This document shows, one piece after another, positions 7,847-15,366 of a stretch of 64,000 bases of DNA. The translations under genes and the position numbers were made by a program. The notes under the pieces are model-generated. The model saw nothing but the letters and a program-made list of their open reading frames with translations. It was not told the DNA's origin and did no database searches. Every line of letters starts with the position of its first letter. Position 1 is the first letter of the stretch. The stretch covers positions 8,849,001 through 8,913,000 of the forward strand of contig NZ_ARVW01000001.1 in NCBI RefSeq assembly GCF_000384315.1, written 5' to 3'. The stretch is from Amycolatopsis nigrescens CSC17Ta-90 (lineage in GTDB: Bacteria > Actinomycetota > Actinomycetes > Mycobacteriales > Pseudonocardiaceae).

Positions 7847-9139
7847 TCAGCCTGCTCGACGTGCTGCCGGCTTGAACACCCAAGTCCGGAACAGCACGAA
7901 CCGGCCGGCGGTGCCCAGTATCGACGAGACCAGCAGCACGACCACCTCCAAGGTGCGCGAAGGCGACTCGACCAGCCCGTCCAGTGCCAGCAGCGCTCCC
8001 GAGGTGACCAAGTAGTACAGCGCGAAGACGATCAGTCCCTGGAAATGTGCCCGCCCGGTCGGCGACTTGGTGCCGACGAAGGTGAACCGGCGGTTGGCCT
8101 CGGTGTTGAACAGGGTGGTGGCCACCAGTGCGACCAGATTGGCGACCAGCGGCGGCCACCAGTTGCGCAGCAGCGCGTACAGCAGCAGTGTGACCAAAGT
8201 GGACAGACCGCCGATCACCGCGAAGGAGAGCACCTGCCAGACCAGGCCGGCATCCCGGCTGCCGAGCACCGCCTCCGGATGCATCGACCTCGGTTCCGGG
8301 CGCCGTGGCAGCCCGGGGACCGTCGCGGTGCCCTTCGCCTTCGCCCTGGCCACCCGGACCAGGCCACGGATATCGTCCTTTGCCGTCTTCGCCACCTGCA
8401 CCCGGCTGTCCACGTCCTCCACCCAGTCCACCGGCACCTCGTGGATGCGCAGCCCGTTGTGCTCGGCCAGCAGCAGCAGCTCGGTGTCGAAGAACCAGGC
8501 GTCGTCCTCGATGTGCTCAAGCAGCGGCTTGACCACGTCGGTGCGGGCGGCCTTGAACCCGCACTGCGCGTCGGAGAACCGCGCGCCGTGCGAGAACCTG
8601 ATCAGCGCGTTGTAGCAGCGCGAGATCAGCTCACGCCGCGGCCCGCGCAGGGTTCGCGCGCCGGGGGCAAGCCTGGACCCGATCGCCAGATCGGAGTGCC
8701 CGTTGATCAGCGGCGCCACCAGCGGGACCAGCGCGTCGAGCCCGGTGGAGAGGTCCACGTCCATGTACACCACCACGTCCGCGTCGGACTCGCCCCAGGC
8801 CGTGCGCAGCGCCAGTCCGCGGCCTTTGCGGTCCAGATGCCGGACTCGCAGTTCGGGGATCTCCTCGGCGAGCGCCTCGGCGACTTCGAGGGTGCCGTCG
8901 GTACTCGCGTTGTCCACCACGGTGATCCGCCATTCGACCAGCAGCTCGCTGTCCAGGAAGTCGCGCAGCACCTGGATGCAACCCGGCAGGGCGCGCTGCT
9001 CGTTGTAGACCGGCACCACCACGTCGATGGTCGCCGTGTCGAAAGCCGAGTTTCCCGCCCGGCGCGGGACTGGCACGGCGATCGCGTTGTCCGCCGGGAT
9101 TTCCGTGCCCACCGCCGCCGTTTCGCCGACCTTGGTCAC
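7847..9139 (-). CDS. Fused polyprenyl-phosphate glycosyltransferase (GT2, DPM1-like) and GtrA membrane domain
   Basis: 430 residues from GTG 9139, chosen because GAGGAG lies six bases upstream; longer starts lack this. Residues about 30-270 form a GT2 domain (VVVPVYNEQ, DNASTDG, and the metal-binding YMDVDLSTG), like dolichyl-phosphate mannosyl or glucosyl transferases. Residues about 300-425 form a GtrA domain with four membrane segments (VIGGLSTLVTLLLYALL, NTEANRRFTF). Known members of these families make polyprenyl-phosphate sugar and assist its transfer across the membrane; the fusion combines both. It is the first gene of an operon with the GT39-type transferase. Confidence 0.9.
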   Translation of the reverse strand: MTKVGETAAVGTEIPADNAIAVPVPRRAGNSAFDTATIDVVVPVYNEQRALPGCIQVLRDFLDSELLVEWRITVVDNASTDGTLEVAEALAEEIPELRVRHLDRKGRGLALRTAWGESDADVVVYMDVDLSTGLDALVPLVAPLINGHSDLAIGSRLAPGARTLRGPRRELISRCYNALIRFSHGARFSDAQCGFKAARTDVVKPLLEHIEDDAWFFDTELLLLAEHNGLRIHEVPVDWVEDVDSRVQVAKTAKDDIRGLVRVARAKAKGTATVPGLPRRPEPRSMHPEAVLGSRDAGLVWQVLSFAVIGGLSTLVTLLLYALLRNWWPPLVANLVALVATTLFNTEANRRFTFVGTKSPTGRAHFQGLIVFALYYLVTSGALLALDGLVESPSRTLEVVVLLVSSILGTAGRFVLFRTWVFKPAARRAG

Positions 9140-9520
9140 ATTCTTCTCCTCGCCTGACTGAAAAAGGGAAAGGCAAGACATCGACGGTGATGTAACTACC
9201 CGCGGCCAGCCTAAAACCGTTCATTGCACGCGGTCAAGCAAGTAAATCAAGACATCCGGCACGGCCGCCGGGAACTCTGACACATTCAGCGCCGCTAACG
9301 TAAAGAAACCACAAAGGAGCATTCCCGGAAAGTCGCACCGAAATGCGCGGGACAAAATACCGGAATAGCCGGACGCGCATTCGACCTTCACTCGATCGAG
9401 TGAAGGTCGCCGGTCGGGCGCGGCCGACCGGCACCTTGGGGGCTCTATGGGCGGTTTCGAGGACGGCAGAGCTTGCGTTCCGCTACCCTCCGGTCACGGA
9501 GACGGAGTCGGACGTCATCG
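9140..9520. other. Divergent intergenic region with two palindromes
   Basis: 381 bases between two divergent genes. The left part (9180-9350) is relatively AT-rich and probably holds the promoter of the DPM1-GtrA operon, though no clean -35/-10 pair stands out. The right part holds the palindromes at 9382-9431. No convincing ORF or RNA gene was seen. Confidence 0.6.
9382..9431. promoter_or_regulatory. 28-base perfect palindrome followed by a second hairpin
   Basis: 9382-9409 is a perfect palindrome without spacer (half-site CGACCTTCACTCGA). It is followed at once by CCGGTCGG (9410-9417), a 6-base loop and CCGACCGG (9424-9431). Both lie 90-140 bases before the pentapeptide-repeat gene. Since the flanking genes diverge, a terminator is not expected; an operator or RNA leader structure fits better. 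Confidence 0.6.
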
Positions 9521-10516
9521 ATGGGGATGATCAGAGTGACATGGCGGGGGCGGGACTCCGAGGCGCACCAGGTCCTCGCACCGACCACGATCCTGCTCTG
9601 GTCCATCGGCCTGCTCGTCCTGGCCGCGCTCTCCGTGACGCTGCTCTGGGTCGCGCTCGGCAACGGCGGTTCCCACGACTCGGTGCGCCTCGATGTGATC
9701 AGAACCGCGTCGAGCATCGTGATCGGTACCGGCGGCGCGGCGGCCCTGCTCCTCGCGGCGCGCCGGCAACGGGTCACCGAACTCGACGTCAAGCAGAAGG
9801 ATCACGACGCCACCGAACGCAGGGTGACCGAGCTGTACGGCAAGGCTGCCGACCAGCTCGGCAGCGACAAGGCGCCGGTGCGTCTCGCCGGGCTCTACGC
9901 CCTGGAACGCCTGGCGCAGGGCAATCCCGCCCACCGGCAGACGATCGTCGAACTCATCTGCGCCTACCTCCGCATGCCGTTCCGCCCGCCCACCGCACCC
10001 GCCAGCACCCCGCCGAAAATGACCGCCAGGAGCCGCGACACCAGCCGTTCCGAGGAATGGGAAGTTCGTCAGGCCGCGCAGGCCCTGCTGACCAAACACC
10101 TCCGCGATCCGGACGAGCCGACGTTCTGGCCGGGGATCGAACTGAACCTGTCCGGGGCGACGCTCGACAAGTTCATGCTCACGCACTGCGCCGTGCGGTC
10201 CGCGCAGTTCACCGGTACCACCTTCGTCGGCCCGGCGCTCTTCCGCGGCACCACCATCGAGCGCACCGCGGACTTCCGCGACGTCCGGTTCACCGGGCTC
10301 GCCGACTTCCGGCGCGTCAGCTTCGGCGAGAACGGGAAGTTCTTCCGTGGCGCCAGGTTCGAAGGCGAGGTCGACTTCGGCACGCAGACCGAGGTCTGCC
10401 TCTCCGGCGCACTGACCAGGGCCGACCGTGAACTTCGCCGGAAATGGCCCGAAGGTTGGCAGGAAAGGGAAAGAGTCGGCGAGCGGGCCTGGGCCGAAGT
10501 GATCGTCGGGCCATGA
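9521..10516 (+). CDS. Membrane-anchored pentapeptide-repeat protein
   Basis: 331 residues from ATG 9521; ATG 9527 or a more upstream start are possible because no clear ribosome site decides. Two N-terminal membrane segments (about residues 25-45 and 60-80) are followed by the cytosolic stretch ELYGKAADQLGSDKAPVRLAG common in actinomycete proteins of this type, then a linker and a run of pentapeptide-like A(D/N)LXX repeats in the last third (NLSGATLDKF, AQFTGTTFVG, ADFRDVRFTGLADF). The cellular role of this group is unknown. It stands alone between two palindrome-rich intergenic regions. Confidence 0.83.
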   Translation: MGMIRVTWRGRDSEAHQVLAPTTILLWSIGLLVLAALSVTLLWVALGNGGSHDSVRLDVIRTASSIVIGTGGAAALLLAARRQRVTELDVKQKDHDATERRVTELYGKAADQLGSDKAPVRLAGLYALERLAQGNPAHRQTIVELICAYLRMPFRPPTAPASTPPKMTARSRDTSRSEEWEVRQAAQALLTKHLRDPDEPTFWPGIELNLSGATLDKFMLTHCAVRSAQFTGTTFVGPALFRGTTIERTADFRDVRFTGLADFRRVSFGENGKFFRGARFEGEVDFGTQTEVCLSGALTRADRELRRKWPEGWQERERVGERAWAEVIVGP

Positions 10517-10615
10517 CAAGAAAAATCACTTGCGGATGGAACCTGGAAGGGGTAGCCGACGTCTAATGACGTGTGTCACACTCCGTAGCAGACCTGAGAA
10601 GGGAGGGGTGACGAA

Positions 10616-10852
10616 ATGCCCACCTACTGCACCAACACTATCCGTCGGCTACCGGGAATCCGGTCCCAGCACATCGACGGACCACTGATCCGGCAGGAAT
10701 CCGGCCAAGGGCTGGAATTCCCGCAGACGCGTGTCCGGTCCGCAGTCCCGGCTTCGACGCCTCATCCCGCACGGTTTGGTGGCCGTGCCCGAATCGTCGA
10801 ACCGGTTGGCCTGACCGGTTCGACGACAGATGGCACGGCTTGGCGGTCGTGA
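10616..10852 (+). CDS. Hypothetical small protein (78 aa) ending in a hairpin region
   Basis: ATG 10616 is preceded by GGGAGGGGTGA seven bases away, one of the best ribosome sites in the window. The product resembles no family I recognise: it is basic, with two Arg-rich stretches, one Cys and no membrane segment. Codon use is less biased than in neighbouring genes, and its C-terminal third is the strong stem-loop 10782-10839, which is unusual for coding DNA. It could be a genuine small protein, a leader peptide, or a chance ORF over a structured RNA. Confidence 0.4.
   Translation: MPTYCTNTIRRLPGIRSQHIDGPLIRQESGQGLEFPQTRVRSAVPASTPHPARFGGRARIVEPVGLTGSTTDGTAWRS
10782..10839 (+). ncRNA. Candidate long stem-loop structure
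   Basis: Inner arms TCGTCGAACCGGT (10794-10806) and ACCGGTTCGACGA (10814-10826) pair perfectly over 13 bases with a 7-base loop. Outer arms GCCGTGCC (10782-10789) and GGCACGGC (10832-10839) extend the stem past a small internal loop. The element covers 58 bases and has no T-run after it. It may be a structured RNA or a factor-dependent terminator. Confidence 0.5.
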
Positions 10853-10908
10853 CCGGTTCGCCGCACCGGCCTCGCCGAGTGCGCGCCCGGCACTACTCCG
10901 GAATTCCA

Positions 10909-10935
10909 GCCCGGCGGCCAGTGCGCCCGCCGGGC
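10909..10935 (-). terminator. Terminator-like hairpin after endonuclease gene
   Basis: GCCCGGCGG (10909-10917) and CCGCCGGGC (10927-10935) form a 9-base stem 14 bases past the stop of the endonuclease gene on the minus strand. Confidence 0.5.
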
Positions 10936-10948
10936 CGTTGACCGCGGT

Positions 10949-11722
10949 TCAGCCGTAGACCGAGGCCGCCCACTCGGGGTGGTCGATGAACGGGTTCCGG
11001 TTGTGCTGGTACTGGTCGAAGATGACCTGGTTGCGCCGCTGCTCGCCGCTGTCCGGCGGGTCCTCGGCGTGCCACCGCAGCAGCACCGACACCCGCCCGA
11101 TGTTCGGCGCCGAGCCGTTGTTCACCGAGTCGTTGGGCTCGAGGTCCGCGAACCCGTCGTCGCCGTCGTAGCGGACGCCCATGTACAGGATCATCCTGGC
11201 CACATCGCCCTTCACCGCGTCCCGAGGCTCGAACGAATCCTCGTCCACGTGGCTGCCGGGCGCTTCGTCGACGTCGCCACCGCCGGCGTCGAAGTCCAGG
11301 TTTCCCCTGGTGCTGTTGACCGACACATCCTCGGGCCGCAGATGGTGCAGGTCGGTACCGGGGCCGGTCGCCGTGCCGAAGTCACCGTGCGACTTCGCCC
11401 AGACGTGCTCCCGGTTCCAGTCGTCGGCGTCGCCGCCGTTGGCATCCTTGCTCTGCGAGCGCCCGCTGTAGAGCAGCACCACGTTCGCCGTGTTGGCCGG
11501 GTCCTCGTCGGTCGCCTTGAGCGCGTCCCAGACGGCGTCGTAGGACAGCTGGTCCGAAGTGCTGATGATGGTGTGCAGCGCCGCCTTCAGCTCCGGGCCG
11601 GTCTTGCCCAGCGCGTCCTGGTAGTAGTCTTCGCCGCCGGCCGGTGCCGCGGCGGCGATACCCGCCGCGGCCAGCGCCGCGCTGAGCAGGAGGGTGAAAG
11701 GTACTCGGCCGGTGCCCCGCAT
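10949..11722 (-). CDS. Secreted endonuclease I (EndA/NucM family)
   Basis: 257 residues from ATG 11722, which has AGGGAGGA eight bases upstream; an upstream in-frame extension lacks such a site. The N-terminus is a Sec signal peptide ending near AAAAPAGG. The conserved family core is complete: YDAVWDALKATDED, LLYSGRS, the catalytic NREHVWAKSHG, DLHHLRP, NSTRGNLDF and GDVARMILYMGVRY. The His/Asn motif binds Mg and cleaves DNA or RNA non-specifically. It would act outside the cell, for nutrient scavenging or digestion of extracellular DNA. It lies downstream of, and in the same direction as, a secreted polysaccharidase operon, with a 124-base gap. Confidence 0.93.
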   Translation of the reverse strand: MRGTGRVPFTLLLSAALAAAGIAAAAPAGGEDYYQDALGKTGPELKAALHTIISTSDQLSYDAVWDALKATDEDPANTANVVLLYSGRSQSKDANGGDADDWNREHVWAKSHGDFGTATGPGTDLHHLRPEDVSVNSTRGNLDFDAGGGDVDEAPGSHVDEDSFEPRDAVKGDVARMILYMGVRYDGDDGFADLEPNDSVNNGSAPNIGRVSVLLRWHAEDPPDSGEQRRNQVIFDQYQHNRNPFIDHPEWAASVYG

Positions 11723-11846
11723 GAACAAGGTCCTCCCTGGAACGTCGGCGCGCACAGGGACAGAACAGCCTGCCGCACCACGGTGTTCTGGTGGGAAAAA
11801 CACTGGCATACTCAGCTAGCCGTTGAACACCAACGAAAGTCGGGCG

Positions 11847-13067
11847 TCATCCCGTGCCCTGCAGGTGATCGAGGACTCCGTGGGCGAAGTTGCGAAGGAG
11901 CTCGGCACCGCTGCCGTTCGCACCGGGATCCGGCCCCAGCGCCCAGTCGAACGTCGTCGACCCGCAGTCCGCGTCGTAGACGCACGGCGCGTACTGGTTC
12001 CATTGGTTGAGCATGAAACCCCAGCTGACACCTTGGGCGACGAGCAGGTCGAAAGCCTGCTTCTCCTGGTTGAGGGTTTCGCCGGTGTACTCGCCGTAGG
12101 TCTTGTTGTCCTCGTTGACCACGATCGGATAGCCGTGGTTCCGCTGGTGCTCCGAGGTCCGTTCGGCGCAGGTCCGCGGATCCACGCCGTTGCAGTGCAC
12201 CAGCGCCAGATCCGCGGCCTCCGCGACCGCACCGGACGGCCACGAGGCATCCCCGTACCGGGAGGTGCTCACGGCCAGGGAGAAGCCGGCGTCATCGAAC
12301 CTCGACTGAGCCAGCTCGATCAGCTCCGCCATGCCCTCGTCCGAGTGGATGATCTCGTGGTCGTAGGCATCGTCGTTGTTGTGCTCGTTCGCGATCTCGA
12401 TGATGACGTTCCGATAGTCGTTCTCGATCAGCCAGTCGGTCGCGTTGATCACCGCCTGGCGCACCGCATCCTCATCGCCGAGGTTGTGGTCCTGGTGGAA
12501 GTAGAAGTAACCGAGAACCACGACCATGTTCCGCTGGGCGTGGGCTTCGATCACCTTGGCCGTGCGGTCCTTCCACTCCTGTCGTAGTGCGCCGTCGCTG
12601 GTGAAGGCGGGATTGTCGGCCCCGTTGAAGCCGGGGTTACCGCCCTGCAGGTTGATGCCGGTCGCGAGCAGCCCGTGTTCGCGGTAGGCGTCCAGGTTCG
12701 CGACGAAGGCGTCGGTATTGGCCTGCGCGTCGAAGTCCGGGTCGTACTGCCGGATCCGGCCGCTCTGGTCATCGAAGACGGCGTTCGCCGAACGCAGGTT
12801 GACCAACGTGCCACGCACCTCGTCGCGAAACCCGTCACCCTGCCAACCCGGGGTGTAGGTCTGTTCCCAAGCGCCTTCCCCCTGCCGCACGTAGAACTTG
12901 CCGGGTTCGAGGTCCGGCCCGATCAGGTGCCCCGGCAGGATGTGCAGCGAGCCTTGGGCTGACGGAGGGCTTTCCTGTCCCTGCGCGGGGAGAGCGCTGA
13001 GCGATGCCCCCGCCAGAACAGCGACCGCGGCCCTCCGGAATGCGCGATGCCTTTGTGCCGACCGCAT
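11847..13067 (-). CDS. Secreted clan GH-A type glycoside hydrolase (TIM barrel)
   Basis: 406 residues, ATG preceded by AAGGAG. A signal peptide covers about the first 30 residues. The rest has the look of a (beta/alpha)8 hydrolase: IIEIANEHNN near residue 215 supplies the Asn-Glu pair of the acid/base strand and PIVVNEDNKT near residue 320 the likely nucleophile Glu. The exact GH family is uncertain (GH5- or GH39-like, or an unclassified relative). It is the last gene of an operon with a GH16-PL6 fusion and a beta-helix protein, so it probably trims the same polysaccharide. Confidence 0.72.
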   Translation of the reverse strand: MRSAQRHRAFRRAAVAVLAGASLSALPAQGQESPPSAQGSLHILPGHLIGPDLEPGKFYVRQGEGAWEQTYTPGWQGDGFRDEVRGTLVNLRSANAVFDDQSGRIRQYDPDFDAQANTDAFVANLDAYREHGLLATGINLQGGNPGFNGADNPAFTSDGALRQEWKDRTAKVIEAHAQRNMVVVLGYFYFHQDHNLGDEDAVRQAVINATDWLIENDYRNVIIEIANEHNNDDAYDHEIIHSDEGMAELIELAQSRFDDAGFSLAVSTSRYGDASWPSGAVAEAADLALVHCNGVDPRTCAERTSEHQRNHGYPIVVNEDNKTYGEYTGETLNQEKQAFDLLVAQGVSWGFMLNQWNQYAPCVYDADCGSTTFDWALGPDPGANGSGAELLRNFAHGVLDHLQGTG

Positions 13068-13100
13068 CCTCGTAACTCCTTTTCGCTGGTGTCCGGGGGT

Positions 13101-15338
13101 TCAGGGTGCGTCTGGGCCGACGTCCGCCGGGGTGAGCGGGCGGCGGGTGATGTCCGCCGTGGAGCGCTCGTCGGCGCCGACGTCCGCGACGTTGACGCGC
13201 GCCTGGCCGTCCATGTCGTCGGTGACGAACTCGTACTCGCCGGCGCCGGCGTCGATGGCCGGGCTGTGCTCACCGATCCGGTACAGCGAACCGTCCTTGG
13301 TCAGCAGGGGATCGACCACACCGATGGCCTCGGCGGGAACGTCGACACCCACTGCGGCCGAGCCGGTGGGCCAGGCGATGTTGCCCGCGTAGGTGTGCTT
13401 CACCGGCGCCTTCAGCTCGTTGAACAGCTTGCCCTGGCTGCCGGCCACCACGTTGCCGGCCATCACCGAGTCGACCGGCGGATGCTCGTAGTTGGCGCCG
13501 ATCTCGATGTTCGACACGTTGTCGACGAAGGTGTTGTGCACCACGCTCGCCCGGTACACCCGGAAATGCGAGTCCAACGAGCCCGAGGTGTCCACATCGC
13601 CGCCGTCCAGCTGCAGCGCCGCGTCGTACCCGGTTCCGGTCAGGCCCTCGAAGTAGTTGTTGTAGATCTTGTGGTCCTGGCCGTAGATCCGGATCCCGCC
13701 GGTTCCGGCCTTGCCACCGCCGAGGAAGAAGTTGCCGTAGAACTCGCCGCGGTTGCCGTGCCGCTGGCTCAGCGTGCCCTGCGAGGTGCGGAAGGTGTTG
13801 TAGCGGACGATGTTGTCGTTGCTCTTCACCGACACGATCTCCGGGTCGCCATCGCAGTTCTCGAAGAGGTTGTGCTCGATGACGGTGTGCCCGCTGGACT
13901 CGGAGATCTCGCTCTGGCCGACCCTGATCGCCTCCATCTCGTTCTCGGCACGCGGGCCGATGTCGCGGAAATGGTTGTTGTCGATGCGGTCGTACTGCGA
14001 CTGCTGGGTTTCCGAACCATCGATCGTGATGAAGTTCCCGAGCTGGCGCTTCTCTTCGAAGAGGTTGTGGTCGATCCGGTTGTGGTGGCTGTTCTCGCCC
14101 CCGATGATGACCCACTTCAGCGACTCTTCCTCGGTCAGCCGGAAATGGTTTCGGGTAAGCCGCACATTGTTCGAACTCGTCAGCTTCAGCGTGTCGCTGT
14201 TGGTCCAGGTAAGACCGTCGAACGTCACATAAGAGGAGTTCTCGACCTCCAGTTGGCCCGCACTGATCACCGCCTTACCGCGGTTCTTCGCCACCACGGC
14301 GATCGGCTGCTCGGCCGTGCCGTGCTTGTCAGACATGCCGCCGATCTCGTACTCGCCGTCCGCCAGCACGATCTGGTCCCCGGCCTGCGCGTCGGCGAGC
14401 GCATCGTCCAGTTCGCCGGAGTTCCCCACGTTGATGGTGCGGCCGAGGGCCTGCGACGGCGCTTCCGCCTCCGGGGAGGCAGGGGCGGGGTACTCCCGGT
14501 ACCAGTCGAGCTCGTACGTCGCCGGGGTCAGGTCGTCTCCGTAGAAGTTGTCGAGCTGGATCGTCTGATGTCCGGACGGCATGCACTGGATGCACCTCCG
14601 CACGTCGTTCTCCCCGCCCGAGTAGCGGAACCATTCTTTGCCGTCGACGAACCCGGCCACGTGGTCCGGGGTCCACTCGAACGCGACGTTGTGCCATTCC
14701 GACAGCGCTGCCCCGCAGTCGGTTTCCTCGGCGTGCTCCTGCTGTATTTCTTCGGTGCCAGGGTGCGGGTAGTGGATGAACGCCTCCGCGCAGTCCTCGC
14801 CCGGAGCGCCGTTCTCCAGATAGTCGTACTCGCCGTCCTGCTGCCGCTCGTCGGAGTCCGGCCAGATGATCAGCAGCGGGTGGTACTCCCGGCCGTTCGG
14901 CTCGCCGGTGTTCTTCGACCGGACCCTGGCCTCCCAGCGGCCGTACTGGCGGCCGGACCGGGCAGCCAGCCAACCCGAGTCGCCATTGGCCTCGCCGACC
15001 ATCCGGAGGACATCACCGTGCACCCTGGTGTTCTTGTCGCAGCGCTGTCCGTTTTCGTTGTGCCCCGGCCAGCACTGGTCCACGCCACCGCCGGCCAGCG
15101 ACCACTTCGACTGGTCCGGAACGGCCGGCTCGTCAGGCGACCCGTAGTTGAACTCGTCCGACGGACCCGGCAGCGGCTCACCCCAGTCGAAACGCTCGGC
15201 CGCGCTGTACGGCTGCGCTGCGCCCTGCGGCGGGGTCGTTTGCGCCTCGGTGGCAAGGCTGGGTACCGCGACGAGCGCGGAGCCGACCGTGGCCGCGACG
15301 AGCGCGGTCAGCAGTGCTGTTCTGATTCTCGACCTCAT
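13101..15338 (-). CDS. Secreted bifunctional GH16-like / polysaccharide lyase family 6 protein
   Basis: 745 residues. Residues 1-30 are a signal peptide. About 50-285 is a GH16-like jelly roll with the catalytic pattern E-x-D-x-x-E at about E170, D172 and E175 (GEYDYLEN). About 299-745 is a parallel beta-helix of PL6 type; the conserved EIVSVKSNDNIVRYN and LSQRHGNRGEFYGNFF segments place the Lys/Arg catalytic pair at about K505 and R526. Known PL6 enzymes cleave alginate or dermatan sulfate; GH16 enzymes cut beta-glucans or galactans. Joining both in one secreted chain suggests a composite substrate. It stands between a beta-helix protein and a clan-A hydrolase in one operon. Confidence 0.88.
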   Translation of the reverse strand: MRSRIRTALLTALVAATVGSALVAVPSLATEAQTTPPQGAAQPYSAAERFDWGEPLPGPSDEFNYGSPDEPAVPDQSKWSLAGGGVDQCWPGHNENGQRCDKNTRVHGDVLRMVGEANGDSGWLAARSGRQYGRWEARVRSKNTGEPNGREYHPLLIIWPDSDERQQDGEYDYLENGAPGEDCAEAFIHYPHPGTEEIQQEHAEETDCGAALSEWHNVAFEWTPDHVAGFVDGKEWFRYSGGENDVRRCIQCMPSGHQTIQLDNFYGDDLTPATYELDWYREYPAPASPEAEAPSQALGRTINVGNSGELDDALADAQAGDQIVLADGEYEIGGMSDKHGTAEQPIAVVAKNRGKAVISAGQLEVENSSYVTFDGLTWTNSDTLKLTSSNNVRLTRNHFRLTEEESLKWVIIGGENSHHNRIDHNLFEEKRQLGNFITIDGSETQQSQYDRIDNNHFRDIGPRAENEMEAIRVGQSEISESSGHTVIEHNLFENCDGDPEIVSVKSNDNIVRYNTFRTSQGTLSQRHGNRGEFYGNFFLGGGKAGTGGIRIYGQDHKIYNNYFEGLTGTGYDAALQLDGGDVDTSGSLDSHFRVYRASVVHNTFVDNVSNIEIGANYEHPPVDSVMAGNVVAGSQGKLFNELKAPVKHTYAGNIAWPTGSAAVGVDVPAEAIGVVDPLLTKDGSLYRIGEHSPAIDAGAGEYEFVTDDMDGQARVNVADVGADERSTADITRRPLTPADVGPDAP

Positions 15339-15366
15339 GAATGCGTGCTCTTTCAGTAGGTGGTGG

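Larger units (their letters stand above)
10517..10948. other. Mostly non-coding interval with one small ORF and two hairpins
   Basis: 432 bases separating the pentapeptide gene (+) and the endonuclease gene (-). It holds a small ORF with a strong ribosome site (10616-10852), a long stem-loop (10782-10839) and the endonuclease terminator-like hairpin (10909-10935). Nothing else is evident. Confidence 0.6.

Noticed and set aside
4736..9157. Long antisense frames across the glycosyltransferases (for example 4736-6004, 6553-7875 and 7814-9157)
   Set aside because: Gln/Arg-rich products with no recognisable domain; the opposite strand holds intact membrane transferases with ribosome sites.
9140..9520. 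Prophage or plasmid attachment site suggested by the perfect palindrome
   Set aside because: No integrase, tRNA gene or direct-repeat pair nearby; symmetry fits an operator or RNA stem better.
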